From NCBI GenBank assembly GCA_050258555.1, contig JBLMZA010000008.1:1-35676 (forward strand): DNA of 35,676 nucleotides, in the 5' to 3' direction. The notes beneath the pieces are model-generated. The model worked only from the letters and a program-made list of their open reading frames with translations. It searched no databases and was not told the DNA's origin. Origin of the DNA: CAISDA01 sp050258555. GTDB lineage: Bacteria; Bacteroidota; Ignavibacteria; UBA10030; UBA8401. The first letter of the stretch is position 1. Every line of letters begins with the position of its first letter. A program made the position numbers and the translations under genes. Below, one piece after another: positions 24,001-32,899 of the stretch.

Positions 24001-24193
24001 ACTCGGCCGCGGCCGCCGTGAATGTGGCCAGAGGCAGGCCCTCCTGGTAGAAATAAATATCGAAATGGTCGGTCTGTATGAACGACCAGTCGAATTTCTT
24101 GTACTGGACCTTGTTCTTGCCGAAGTTCCCTTCCTGCGCCGATGCCGTACAAAAAGGAAGGAGTAACAGCAGAAGGAAAAGAAATTTTTTCAT
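21062..24193 (-). CDS. Fusion: gluzincin-type peptidase domain + TolB-like PD40 propeller + Omp85-like barrel
   Basis: A 1043-residue exported protein (signal peptide MKKFLFLLLLLLPFCTASAQ). Residues about 30-270 resemble a peptidase MA-type metalloprotease, with HELVH at 135-139 and a downstream glutamate in FNEGLAEYE (169-175). About 280-600 are WD40-like PD40 repeats as in TolB (AISPQGDKIAFISDRND, PGIAWSPDGKKIALSA, PVPSPDGTKLLYVSD). The last 330 or so residues look like an Omp85 outer-membrane barrel: RFFIGG, LRGYNY, NYELRFPF, FFTDIGSSW, GTGLRFFIFG, and an aromatic C-terminus. It would sit in the outer membrane with periplasmic domains. It lies 85 bases after rnr and two genes after tamB. 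Whether the peptidase is active is unknown. Confidence 0.88.
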   Translation of the reverse strand: MKKFLFLLLLLLPFCTASAQEGNFGKNKVQYKKFDWSFIQTDHFDIYFYQEGLPLATFTAAAAESAYASISKSFRYQINNRIPLMVYESHNDFQQTNVVSEYLEEGIGGVTELFKNRVVIPFEGNYAMFRHVIHHELVHAVLNDMFYGGSIQSIISNNIRLQLPMWFNEGLAEYEALKWDTNSDMFMRDASIHTYLPPIDYLGGYFAYRGGQSVWYYIANKYGEQKISEILNRIKGARSVDAGFKSTIGLSVSELSERWQKEQKVLYWPDIAKREDPADFAQRLTNHTKDGNFYNTSPAISPQGDKIAFISDRNDYFDVFILSTIDNKVEKIVDGQRTRNFEELHLLTPGIAWSPDGKKIALSAKSGEADAIFIVDVPDGDIEKIEIPLQGVFSVHWSPKGDKLAFVGNNARQSDIYTYSIPTKELKPVTNDVFSDSDPAFASDGKTIYFVSDRRDYIAPSMVPPRFEMAHYDYSQTDIYAIDTETGVMKRITDEPGCSKTNPVPSPDGTKLLYVSDKNGINNVYERTLATGADRPITNSISGVYQISLSADANKLSFASLNEAGFDIFLLKTPFERKLAVNELEPTEYLKRQANLIRKTADTTGTAMAAAARNEKKSDTTAVYGSNIRIDFNNYVFSEDTSKKREIVPSGGSAPAGKNIAVEDNVDENGNYKVNKYKLNFTPDIVYGNAAFSTFYGVQGTTMMAFSDMLGDHQIYFLTNLLLDLKNSDYVLAYYYLPAKIDYGIQGYHSARFLYLDSPFGDVSLYRFRTWGLAGSASYPVDRFNRFEFGVSWMNLLRENLDYTFIPTQKRSLIIPSISIVHDNTLWGYTAPNNGTRYNLSAMISPAIGENALNFQTVTLDYRTYFKLFRDYTFAVRWSGGVSLGANPQRFFIGGTEGWINREFESGGIPIENVEDYAFLSPALPLRGYNYNVKNGTRFGLMNYELRFPFIRYLVTGGLPLALQNITGLFFTDIGSSWTNDKAYRAIGTNANGDKVTQDLLIGMGTGLRFFIFGLPLKMDVAWSYDLHGFSVPKYYFSLGGDF

Positions 24194-24278
24194 GAGTGTG
24201 CACCTTATTCGACACGTAAAACGGATAGTCTTCTAATTTCAACATCCGCCTATGGGCAGAAATTCCATGGGGACTCGG

Positions 24279-26645
24279 TCAGCGCCTGCGCCGCCCTTTC
24301 CGGTGCGTGCGTGAGCCGGTCGCTTTGCCCCGGCGCTCTTTTTTGCCCGAGGCGCCTTGTCCGCGTCCTCCGCGCGCCTGCTCGTGCGGTTTCCTGACCC
24401 CGGCTCTGTGCGAGGATTCGCGCAGGCCCCATTCCTCTCCGAATGCGGTCCGGGGCCGCTCCTCTTCTCCGTCATGGCTGCGCTTGTGGTGCCGGGATGC
24501 TTTCGGCTCGGGCGCCAGGGCGAAATCGATCATGCGGCGCTCCACATCGACCGCGGCCACCGTGACGCGGATCTCATCGCCCAGACGGAACTGGCGGCCG
24601 TGCCGCTCGCCCACAAGCGTATAGGCGCGCTCATCGAACCGGTAATAATCGTCGCCCAGATTCCGCACATGGAGGAGTCCCTCGACCAGAACCGTGTTGA
24701 TCTCGACAAAGAGTCCGTAGCTTGCGACGCCCGAGATCACGGCCTCGTATTCTTCTCCGATGCGGTCGCGCATGTATTCGACCTGCATCACCTTCACCGA
24801 CATGCGCTCGGCTTCCATTGCCACGCGTTCGCGGTCCGACGCCCACTTGCACTGGAAACCCAGCTTCGAGGCATGCTCGTGCATGCGAGAGACCGACATG
24901 CCGCGCGCGTACTCGTCGAGCAGCCGGTGGACCATGAGATCGGGATAGCGGCGGATGGGAGAGGTGAAGTGCGTGTAGTGATCGAAGGCAAGGCCGAAGT
25001 GGCCGATATTCTTCTCCGAATACACGGCCTTGGCCATCGAGCGGATCGCCACCTCGTTGATCACGTTTTCCTCTTTCGTCCCGCGCGCCTGCTCAAGGAG
25101 CCTCTGTAATTCTTTAGACGAAACAGAACCGGAAACGTTTAACGTATACCCGAATTTTTTCACGAACAACGAGAGCTCCTTGAGCTTTTCCCTGTCCGGC
25201 AGATCGTGCACGCGGTAGACGAACGGACGCTCGGCCTCCTCCTTCCTCACTTTGCCGATATGCTCGGCCACCGTCCGATTGGCCAGAAGCATGCATTCTT
25301 CGACCAGCTGATGGCTTTTCAGGCGCTCCTTGGTGATGATCTCGACAGGCTTTCCCTTCTCGTCGTAGCGGAACTTCGCCTCGGGCGAGTCGAAGTCGAC
25401 GGCGCCGCACTTCAAGCGCTTGGCGCGCAGCATCGACGCCAGGCTCCAGAGCCGGGAGAGCTCCTCGGAGAATTCCCCTTCTTCCGCATCGAGGATTGCC
25501 TCGACTTCCTCGTAGGTGAACCGGCGCTTCGAGCAGATCACCGAATGGACGATCTCATAGGATTTCACTTTGCCCTTCGATGTCACATCCATGAAACACG
25601 TATAGGCCAGCCGGTCCTTGTCCGGCACGAGCGAGCAGAGATTGTTCGAGATGCGCTCGGGAAGCATCGGCACCACCTGGTTGGCAAGGTAGACCGATGT
25701 GCCGCGCTCGAAGGCTTCCTTGTCGAGCGCGCTTCCCTCCTTCACGTAGGCGCCGACATCGGCGATATGGACGCCGAGCCGGATGGTTTCATGATCGATC
25801 ACTTCGATCGACAGCGCGTCGTCGAAATCCTTCGCGTCCACCGGATCGATCGTCATCGTCGCCAGCTCACGCAGATCGCGCCGTGCGGCGATCTCCTTTG
25901 CCGGAATGCGTCCGGGCAGCGCGTGCGCGGCCTCCTCGACCGCCTGGGGGAATTTCTTCGAGAGATGGAAGGTTTCGATCACCGACTGGATCTCGGTATG
26001 GATGGAGCCCGACTGGCCGATAATGGAAAGGATCCTTCCTTCGGGATTCAGATGCTCCGAGTCCCAGCGTTCGAGCGAGGCGACGACCTTCTCGCCTGCG
26101 CGCGCGCCGGCCAGAAATTGTGCAGGAATATAAATGTCGCGCGTGACGGTGGGATCGTCGCAGACCACGAAATAAAAATTCTTCGAATGCTCGAGCCGGC
26201 CCACGAATTCCTTCTGCGCGCGCTCCACAACCTCGATCACTTCGCCTTCCACATGCTCGTCGCGGTTCTTCTTGCTTTTTCTTCCGCCGAAGATCGCCAC
26301 GCGCACCGTGTCGCCGTTGAGCGCCGTCGAGAGCGAACGCTTGGCGATGTAGACCTCGCCCATCCCCTCGACTTCGACGAAGCCCATGCCGCTGCGCGTG
26401 ACGGTGAGCGTGCCTGTGACATCATGCGATTCGAAGCCCGGACGGTGATAGCCGCGCTGCTTCGTGTAGAGCAGCTCGCCCGAATCGGCCATCTCGTGAA
26501 GCACCGTGCGCAGGCTCTGGAATTCGTCCTCGTCGGCGATGTTGAGCTTCTTGCGCACTTCGCGCGAGCGGAAGCCTTTATTGGGGTGTCGGTCGAAGAG
26601 CCGCTGGACGCGGCTGTGAAGTCTGTGTTCCTCTGAAGGGCTCAT
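24279..26645 (-). CDS. rnr: Ribonuclease R
   Basis: A 788-residue 3'-5' exoribonuclease of the RNB family. The N-terminal helix-turn-helix-like part (about 1-70) and cold-shock/OB domains (to about 230) precede the RNB catalytic domain, where DPVDAKDFDDALS (267-279) gives the Mg2+-binding aspartates and VHIADVGAYV and PIRRYPDLMVHRLL are typical. An S1 domain (EEYEAVISGVASYGLFVEINTVLVEGLLH) follows. The last 75 or so residues are a disordered, Arg/Lys/Gly-rich tail. RNase R degrades structured RNA and defective rRNA. It starts at ATG 26645, 71 bases after tamB, and may be read with it. Confidence 0.97.
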   Translation of the reverse strand: MSPSEEHRLHSRVQRLFDRHPNKGFRSREVRKKLNIADEDEFQSLRTVLHEMADSGELLYTKQRGYHRPGFESHDVTGTLTVTRSGMGFVEVEGMGEVYIAKRSLSTALNGDTVRVAIFGGRKSKKNRDEHVEGEVIEVVERAQKEFVGRLEHSKNFYFVVCDDPTVTRDIYIPAQFLAGARAGEKVVASLERWDSEHLNPEGRILSIIGQSGSIHTEIQSVIETFHLSKKFPQAVEEAAHALPGRIPAKEIAARRDLRELATMTIDPVDAKDFDDALSIEVIDHETIRLGVHIADVGAYVKEGSALDKEAFERGTSVYLANQVVPMLPERISNNLCSLVPDKDRLAYTCFMDVTSKGKVKSYEIVHSVICSKRRFTYEEVEAILDAEEGEFSEELSRLWSLASMLRAKRLKCGAVDFDSPEAKFRYDEKGKPVEIITKERLKSHQLVEECMLLANRTVAEHIGKVRKEEAERPFVYRVHDLPDREKLKELSLFVKKFGYTLNVSGSVSSKELQRLLEQARGTKEENVINEVAIRSMAKAVYSEKNIGHFGLAFDHYTHFTSPIRRYPDLMVHRLLDEYARGMSVSRMHEHASKLGFQCKWASDRERVAMEAERMSVKVMQVEYMRDRIGEEYEAVISGVASYGLFVEINTVLVEGLLHVRNLGDDYYRFDERAYTLVGERHGRQFRLGDEIRVTVAAVDVERRMIDFALAPEPKASRHHKRSHDGEEERPRTAFGEEWGLRESSHRAGVRKPHEQARGGRGQGASGKKERRGKATGSRTHRKGRRRR

Positions 26646-26716
26646 ATGTGCATGCTTCCGGTTTGTGTGCGTATTGTCGATGCGCAGGAGCGATAGAGAA
26701 TCCCTTGGGGTCTCTC

Positions 26717-29700
26717 TCAGAAAATGAATCGGTAGTAGAGCCGGGCGCTTAAATACGGATTGCTGTAATAGTCGATGTTCTCGACGCGCCGTTCGAGTTC
26801 GAGCATGAAGTTGCGCCGCGTCTTGTCGCCCAGGGGATACTGGATCGACACGTTCGCGCTGTTGAGGTACGTCGTGCTGCCGCCGATGCTGAAATACGCA
26901 TCGAGCATCTCGCCGCTCAGGCGGAGCTCGGCGCCCTCGGAATATTTCGAATTGCCCAATAGTCCCGTGCTGCCGAGCACTTCCACCTTCTTGACGAAGG
27001 GAATGCGGTTGCGCTGCACGAAGTCCATGATCGCGCTCGAGAGCAGTCCCGAGACCGATCCGAGAAACACGTCGCCCACCTGCGAGGCGATTTCATTCCG
27101 GTCCTGATTGTTCAGATCGTCTCGGTATTTGCCCGGCACGCCGGCGCTCGATGTGAGCAGGAATGAGACCGCGTTATTCTGCACATCATCCGTCTTTTCG
27201 GTCTCCTTCCCCGTTTCATCGATCTCGGTGATGGACCATTTGATCGGATCGGGGCGAAGGCGCACACCGGTGATCTTCATCGTGATCACCACTTTCGATT
27301 CCTTCTGTTCGTTGATGGCCTTGTGCGTGCCTTCATACTTCGCCGTGATGTCGAGCATCGGATTTTCGGGCGGGCCGGTGAAGATGAGCGAACCCGAGGC
27401 GGAGAATTTCTTGTACCAGGTGTATGTCGACTGGTCGCCGACTTTGATCGTGCCCGTGAGGCGCACGTTCTTTCCTTCCTTGATGAGCATGAGGCGGCCG
27501 TTCAATTCGGCATAGAGCTCCTCATAGGCCGCCGGGTTGGCGTTGAAGATCATCTGCACGCGCACGTTGCCCTGCGTCTGAATGTCAAGCTCGTAAGAGA
27601 GGCCGTCCATGAACGTCGATTCGAATCCGGGCGCCTTGGCCAGCGAGCTCGACACTTCGTTGGCGAACTCGAGCGCCATGAGCGAATCGGCCGAGATCTT
27701 CGTCGTGTCATCGATCGTGATCACGCGGCTGATGCGCGATGTGGCCTCATACTGCTGGGCTTCCGGGGGGAATGTGAGATTCGCCTGGCGCACCAGAATC
27801 AATCCGCTCAAGAGCGACTGGTCGTATGTGCCTTCGAAGCGCAACCCGTCGGGACCCGTGGCGCCGACCAGGTTGCCGAAGAAGGACCGGTTTTCGGTCC
27901 GGATGCGTTCCTGCATCACCATCAGCTCTCCTGTGCCATGAAGGTGATATTCATCGGGCGCAAAGCCTTTCATCAGCACATACCCGTCCACATCGGCGCC
28001 GCCGGCGTCGTAGTCGGTCGGGATATTCTTCAGGTGAAACGCGTTGAGCGTGACGCGCGTGCTGTCGAAGGCGAGCACGCCCTCGGCCTGATACGTCATG
28101 CCGTTGTTGATGAGCCGGAAGGATCCGGTCGAGAGCGCCGCATCTCCGTGGAAGCGCGGATTCTTGATCGAGCCCGTCACATGGATCGAGCTGTTGAGGA
28201 TGCCGCGCACATTGGTGATCTCGGGGATGAACGGATCGAAGAGGCTCATCTGAATATTATCCGTCGAGAGCGTGACATCCATGCCGTCGAGGTCCGTCCT
28301 GTTGTCTGTGGAGACGAATGCGAGATCGATCGGGATCACGCCTTCCAGCTCCAGATCGTGCTTCGATCCGCTGACGGTTTCATGCATGATGCGGCAGGAG
28401 ACATCGGCCCGCCGCGAGTCGTATTCGATCTTCGCCTTGACCGTGCCGAACTGCGTTTCCCGGTACGCGATATTGTAGCCGCGGAAGGCCGAGGAGATTT
28501 TCGGCTCCCTGAGCGTGCCTCCGACCAGCACGTTGGCGTCCCAGGCGCCGCCGAAGAGTTCGGCATTGGCCCGGAATCGGGGCGAGCTTCCGAAATGGCG
28601 GATGTCGGCAAACGGGAAATTCGTGAGGAATGCGGCGCCCGTGAGCCGGCTCTTGAAATCGATCGAGCCGTAAGCCAGGAGCTGCGATTCGCCGTGCGCA
28701 AAGAACGATGAATCGATCCGTATGCCCGTCTCGGCGATCGTGAGGCGCACCGGCTGCAGATTGCGTATGTCGAATCCGTGATAGCGCATCGCGAAATTAT
28801 CGAGCATGATGTGGTGCGACGGCTGTATCAGATCGACGATGCCGGAAGTGGAGACGGACATCATCGTGTCGATATCGCCCGAGACCGCCAGTTCCCCGTG
28901 GCTTCCCTGCAGCGCCAACTGGACGGACGGCGAATGCAGGAATGTGGAGCCGATGCGGAAGTCCTTCGCAAAGAAGCGGATGTCGATCTTCATCGGACTC
29001 TGCTGCGTGAAGAGGCTGTCGCGCTTCATATGCGTGAGCGTGTATTTCAGGATGAGATCGCGCGCGGCAATGGCGCTGTCGGCCTGTGCGTAGGTGCCCT
29101 TGGCGATCGTGATCTTGCCGTCGGCCGAGAGCGTATCGGCATCGCCCGTGATCGAGCCGTCGAGCGTTCCCTGCACGCTCATCGGGGTCGTCTGGAAAAA
29201 GACCGCCAGCGGCTTCAGGTCCTTGATCACCGCCGAGTATTCGATATAGAAGGGTTCGTTCGTTTCCTTCTCCCTGCCGCGCTTCGAAGGCCGGATCTCG
29301 ACGGCCGAGGCCTGCGAGGAATCGCCGTAGGCATAGCCGAAGAGCCGCCGCTGCTCGTTGTACGCCTTCTCGATGCCGAGGGCATGCGCCTTGACCGCGG
29401 CCGCCACGCCGGTGAGCGTGAAGCGCCCTTTCAGAAAAATATCGCCCACGGGCGATGAGACTTCAAGCGACTTGCCGTCGTCGAACTGGCGCGTCTCGAT
29501 CGTGACCGAGGTGCTGTCGAACATATAGGCGCCGAAGGCCGAGTGCGTGAATTCGAGTCCGATATGCGCATTGGCATCGAGGAAGGAGAAGCGGTCGGCT
29601 TCCGCCTTGAATGCAAACGAGATGGCCGACTGGTAATAGGGATCTTTCATGACGGCCGAAAGATCGACGGCCCGCGCCATACCGGTGACTTTGTATGAAG

Positions 29701-31243
29701 GATCGCCCGGATGCGTCCAGTCGAGCTTGCCCTGCGCCGTCATCATGCCTTTGGGAGAGGCGATCGTCCAGTCGCCTTTCAACACGCGCTCCGCCGCGGT
29801 GAAGGATCCGGTGAAGTGCGAAAACGGGATATCGCGCACGAGAGAGGAATCGGCCGTCACATCCAGTTTCGAGCGCAGTTCGGAAATCGAGGCGCCCTGG
29901 CCTTCGATCTTCGATGTGAAATTCAGACGCGAGCGCAGCTCGGGCTCTCCGGTGACGACGGCAAGATTGACGCCGCGGCCTTCGGCCGAGGCCTTGTATT
30001 GCATCACCCGGCCCGTGAGATCCATCGTCCCGTCGATCGAGATCGTGCCGGCTTCTTTCGTCTCGAGCGTGCCTTTGGCGGCGAAGTTGAGCGGATAGCC
30101 GTGAAATGTGCAGTCGAGCACCGATTCGCCCGCATCGCTGTAGTCGGGAATGCCGAAATACGGCATCAGCTCCACGACATCCGACGGATTGATCACGCTT
30201 TTCTGCGACTCGGCATGGATGAAGAGATCGTGCGGACGGTGCAGATTGGCCAGGCCGCCTTTGATATGCAGGATCGATTTGTTGAACGAGCAGTCGAGCT
30301 TCGGCACATCGAGCGCGGCGAACGTGCCCTTTGCCGAGGCATCGAGATAGACCGCGCCTTCCAGAAAATCGAGCACCGGCAGGAAGACCTGCAGATCGCG
30401 CGAGGAGACGGTCGAGGAGACGATGCGGGCTTCGACCGGGATATGCTCGAGTTCGCGCATGCCTCCGATGCGGAAGACATCGATGCCGGAAGCCTGTGCG
30501 CTCAGCTCGATGTGCGATGCCGGCGTCTGAAGCAAGAGCGACTGCACGCTTGCCAGGACGGGCGTATGCTCGATCTGCGCCGAGAACCGTTCCAGCCGGA
30601 AGCCTTCGCGCGGCGATTGGAAGGAGATATTGTGGATCTTGAGCGACTGCTCGCGCTCCGAATAGCGGCCGCTCAGATCGATGTCGAGCGCGCGCAGATC
30701 GAGATTCGCATAGTCGAGCGTGTAGCCGGGCACGGCATCCTCGGCGCTTCGCGCAGCGAGCTCCACCGAATCGATCATGCGGAAGTGCGCATCGCGCACG
30801 ACCAGATGCTTGGCGATCACCTGCCAGGGGGATGGAAGAGAATCGGATTCCGGCTTTTTCTTCGACAGCCGGTTGACATTCCACGTGCTGTCTGCAAAGC
30901 GGATCAGCGTCACCTCCGGATGCTCGAGCTCGAGCGAGACGATGTTGACCGTCTTGTTCCACAAGGGCAGCGGATCGTAGCGGATCGAGATCGAGCCCGA
31001 TTCGACAAACGGCGCATTGTTCACATACAGCGCCACCGAGTCGATCTGGAAGCCCGTCACGATGTTGCCGTGGATCTCGCCGATGTAGACCGACGCATCG
31101 AGCTCGCTTTCGACGATCTTATAGAGCGAGGCCCGGAGCGCCGACTTGAAGGCGCCGGTCTGCGTGAAGACCGCCGAGCCTGCGATGAAGACGATCAGCG
31201 CGACGGCCGCATAGAGCAATATTTTGGCTGTGGTCCTGAGCAC
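26717..31243 (-). CDS. tamB: TamB-like translocation/assembly module protein
   Basis: A 1508-residue AsmA/TamB-type envelope protein. One N-terminal membrane helix (about 7-28) anchors it in the inner membrane, followed by a very long repetitive beta-rich periplasmic stretch, as in proteins that form a hydrophobic groove to the outer membrane. The C-terminal TamB domain is recognisable by GTIKVGDQSTYTWYKKF and GSLIFTGPPENPMLDITA. The protein ends in an aromatic LYYRFIF. In proteobacteria TamB works with the Omp85 protein TamA and in phospholipid transport; the role here is by homology. The start is GTG at 31243, 15 bases after the adenylyltransferase stop, with no strong Shine-Dalgarno, so coupling with that gene is likely. 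Confidence 0.93.
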   Translation of the reverse strand: MLRTTAKILLYAAVALIVFIAGSAVFTQTGAFKSALRASLYKIVESELDASVYIGEIHGNIVTGFQIDSVALYVNNAPFVESGSISIRYDPLPLWNKTVNIVSLELEHPEVTLIRFADSTWNVNRLSKKKPESDSLPSPWQVIAKHLVVRDAHFRMIDSVELAARSAEDAVPGYTLDYANLDLRALDIDLSGRYSEREQSLKIHNISFQSPREGFRLERFSAQIEHTPVLASVQSLLLQTPASHIELSAQASGIDVFRIGGMRELEHIPVEARIVSSTVSSRDLQVFLPVLDFLEGAVYLDASAKGTFAALDVPKLDCSFNKSILHIKGGLANLHRPHDLFIHAESQKSVINPSDVVELMPYFGIPDYSDAGESVLDCTFHGYPLNFAAKGTLETKEAGTISIDGTMDLTGRVMQYKASAEGRGVNLAVVTGEPELRSRLNFTSKIEGQGASISELRSKLDVTADSSLVRDIPFSHFTGSFTAAERVLKGDWTIASPKGMMTAQGKLDWTHPGDPSYKVTGMARAVDLSAVMKDPYYQSAISFAFKAEADRFSFLDANAHIGLEFTHSAFGAYMFDSTSVTIETRQFDDGKSLEVSSPVGDIFLKGRFTLTGVAAAVKAHALGIEKAYNEQRRLFGYAYGDSSQASAVEIRPSKRGREKETNEPFYIEYSAVIKDLKPLAVFFQTTPMSVQGTLDGSITGDADTLSADGKITIAKGTYAQADSAIAARDLILKYTLTHMKRDSLFTQQSPMKIDIRFFAKDFRIGSTFLHSPSVQLALQGSHGELAVSGDIDTMMSVSTSGIVDLIQPSHHIMLDNFAMRYHGFDIRNLQPVRLTIAETGIRIDSSFFAHGESQLLAYGSIDFKSRLTGAAFLTNFPFADIRHFGSSPRFRANAELFGGAWDANVLVGGTLREPKISSAFRGYNIAYRETQFGTVKAKIEYDSRRADVSCRIMHETVSGSKHDLELEGVIPIDLAFVSTDNRTDLDGMDVTLSTDNIQMSLFDPFIPEITNVRGILNSSIHVTGSIKNPRFHGDAALSTGSFRLINNGMTYQAEGVLAFDSTRVTLNAFHLKNIPTDYDAGGADVDGYVLMKGFAPDEYHLHGTGELMVMQERIRTENRSFFGNLVGATGPDGLRFEGTYDQSLLSGLILVRQANLTFPPEAQQYEATSRISRVITIDDTTKISADSLMALEFANEVSSSLAKAPGFESTFMDGLSYELDIQTQGNVRVQMIFNANPAAYEELYAELNGRLMLIKEGKNVRLTGTIKVGDQSTYTWYKKFSASGSLIFTGPPENPMLDITAKYEGTHKAINEQKESKVVITMKITGVRLRPDPIKWSITEIDETGKETEKTDDVQNNAVSFLLTSSAGVPGKYRDDLNNQDRNEIASQVGDVFLGSVSGLLSSAIMDFVQRNRIPFVKKVEVLGSTGLLGNSKYSEGAELRLSGEMLDAYFSIGGSTTYLNSANVSIQYPLGDKTRRNFMLELERRVENIDYYSNPYLSARLYYRFIF

Positions 31244-31258
31244 AAGTTTCGCCGGCGG

Positions 31259-31735
31259 TTACCGGAACCGTTCCTTCACAGTTTCTATGATATTGGTGGT
31301 CGAGCGGTCGGGCACGAATTCAATCGTGCGCACGCTGCCTCCGGATTGTTCGACGACATCCTTTCCGACGATATTTTCGACTGCCCAGTCGGCGCCTTTG
31401 ACCAAGACGTCGGGCACAAGCGCCAAGATGAGACCGATGGGCGTATCCTCCTCAAAGAGGCAGACCGCATCGACGCATCCGAGCTGCGAAATGATATAGG
31501 CGCGGTCCGACTCCGGCACCACAGGCCGCAGCGGCCCCTTGATGCGCTTCACGCTGGCATCGGAATTCATACCGACAATAAGAATATCGCCGAGCTTTTT
31601 CGAGGCATTCAGATATTCCACATGCCCGCGGTGCAGAATGTCGAAGACGCCGTTGGTGAAAACCACGGTTTTTCCTTCTGATTTCCAGATCGAGCGCCGG
31701 AGCTGCAGATCTTCAAGTGTATAGACGGATCCCAT
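31259..31735 (-). CDS. rfaE2: D-glycero-beta-D-manno-heptose 1-phosphate adenylyltransferase (HldE C-terminal type)
   Basis: A 158-residue nucleotidyltransferase of the cytidylyltransferase-like fold. The HxGH motif lies in TNGVFDILHRGHVEYL, followed by LIVGMNSDASVKRIKGPLRPVV, VLVKGADW and FVPDRSTTNII. The motif VKRIKGPxRP is characteristic of RfaE2. It makes ADP-heptose for the LPS inner core. The start is ATG at 31735; the frame extends to a TTG at 31747 with no clear signal. It follows the kinase gene by 20 bases. In E. coli these two activities are one protein (HldE); here they are separate genes. Confidence 0.94.
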   Translation of the reverse strand: MGSVYTLEDLQLRRSIWKSEGKTVVFTNGVFDILHRGHVEYLNASKKLGDILIVGMNSDASVKRIKGPLRPVVPESDRAYIISQLGCVDAVCLFEEDTPIGLILALVPDVLVKGADWAVENIVGKDVVEQSGGSVRTIEFVPDRSTTNIIETVKERFR

Positions 31736-31755
31736 TCGTACTTTCAATTAGTGTG

Positions 31756-32754
31756 TTATGCGTTGCCGTCGGTGAGGATCTTCCGCTTCAGCACGTCGGC
31801 TTCGATCGGCACGATGCCCACCTCTCCGCAGACGATGCCTCCGGCGAAGTTGGCGATGACGGCCGCTTCCTTCACCGTGGCGCCCGAGGCCAGAAGCATC
31901 GTGAGCGTCGCGATCACCGTATCGCCCGCGCCCGAGACATCGGCGATCTTTCGGGCCACAGTGGGAATATGCGTAATGTCGCCGCAGCGCTCAAAGAGGC
32001 TCATCCCCTTTTCGCTTCTGGTCAAGAGCACGTTCTCGGCCTGCAGCTTTTCCAGAAGCAGCCGGCCGGCTTCGATCACATCCTCTTCGGTGCGGAATTT
32101 GTTCCCGATCGCCTCTTCGGCCTCCTTCTTGTTCGGCTTGAAGAGCGTCACATTCCGGTATTCGAAAAAATTGTTGAACTTCGGATCGATCGTCACAATT
32201 TTGTCCTTGCTATTGGCGAGTCCGATCACGTCGTGTATCAGTTCCTTGACCACAACGCCCTTGTTGTAGTCTTCGATCACGATCGCATCGATCGAATCGA
32301 TGTGTTCCGTGAGCACCTGCATGATTTTCGCCCGGATCTCGGGAGCGATATCCCGCTTCGTCTCGCTGTCCACGCGCACCACATGCTGATCCTGCGCGAT
32401 CACGCGCGTCTTGATCGTCGTCGGGCGCGAGGCATCGGTGATGATGCCGTAGGACGGACAGTCCATCTGCTCCAGAAGTTCGCGGAACTCCTGGCCGTGA
32501 AGGTTGTTGCCCACCACGCCCACCAGAATCGGCGTGCCGCCCAGCGTCTTGATATTGTTCGCCACGTTGGCTGCGCCGCCCAGGCGGCTTGTTTCATTGT
32601 CGATTTCGACCACCGGCACAGGGGCTTCGGGAGAAATGCGCGAGACCGAACCCCACAGGTAGCGGTCGATCATCACATCCCCCACCACCGCAATGCGTTT
32701 GGACTGGAAGTGAGAAAAGAGTTCATTGATGCGGGCCGTCGAGAACGTTTTCAT
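31756..32754 (-). CDS. rfaE1: D-glycero-beta-D-manno-heptose-7-phosphate kinase (HldE N-terminal type)
   Basis: A 332-residue PfkB-family sugar kinase. Hallmarks are VVGDVMIDRYLWGSVSRISPEAPVPVV, RLGGAANVANNIKTLGG, VIEDYNKGVV, DPKFNNFFEY, FKPNKKEAEEA, and the ATP/anion-hole motif VSGAGDTVIATLTM. This combination identifies RfaE1/HldE-N rather than ribokinase. It phosphorylates heptose-7-phosphate on the path to ADP-heptose, so the cell should make an LPS with heptose core. The start at 32754 precedes the family N-terminus; an 11-residue extension to 32787 is in frame but not conserved. It heads the run rfaE1-rfaE2-tamB-rnr. Confidence 0.95.
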   Translation of the reverse strand: MKTFSTARINELFSHFQSKRIAVVGDVMIDRYLWGSVSRISPEAPVPVVEIDNETSRLGGAANVANNIKTLGGTPILVGVVGNNLHGQEFRELLEQMDCPSYGIITDASRPTTIKTRVIAQDQHVVRVDSETKRDIAPEIRAKIMQVLTEHIDSIDAIVIEDYNKGVVVKELIHDVIGLANSKDKIVTIDPKFNNFFEYRNVTLFKPNKKEAEEAIGNKFRTEEDVIEAGRLLLEKLQAENVLLTRSEKGMSLFERCGDITHIPTVARKIADVSGAGDTVIATLTMLLASGATVKEAAVIANFAGGIVCGEVGIVPIEADVLKRKILTDGNA

Positions 32755-32827
32755 GATCGGGTGTTTTTCCTGTGATAATAGTGGCAATGAAGACCGGCAA
32801 GGCCGTATGGTAACTTTTCCTCAATTA

Positions 32828-32858
32828 AAAATATACCCAAAACGCACGCCACAATCAA
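32828..32858 (-). promoter_or_regulatory. Candidate promoter of the rfaE1-rfaE2-tamB run
   Basis: On the minus strand TTG (32858-32856) is followed after 20 bases by TATATTTT (32835-32828), a close match to the Bacteroidota TTG / TAnnTTTG promoter. It lies about 75 bases before the rfaE1 start and just after the terminator of the preceding gene. Confidence 0.45.
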
Positions 32859-32899
32859 GAATGACGTCCCGCAGCCCCCCGACTGCCTCGGAAGACGAT

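Noticed and set aside
21728..24166. An 812-codon plus-strand open frame opposite the peptidase-propeller-Omp85 gene
   Set aside because: It is antisense to a gene with a signal peptide and recognisable domains. Its product is Arg/His/Asp/Val-rich, typical of mirror frames in GC-rich DNA, and it has no domain of its own.
29711..31681. A 656-codon plus-strand open frame opposite tamB and rfaE2
   Set aside because: It is the antisense shadow of two well-supported genes and has a low-complexity, charged composition. Similar long shadows at 1780-2964, 2991-4220, 17971-19260 and 25206-26636 were dropped for the same reason.
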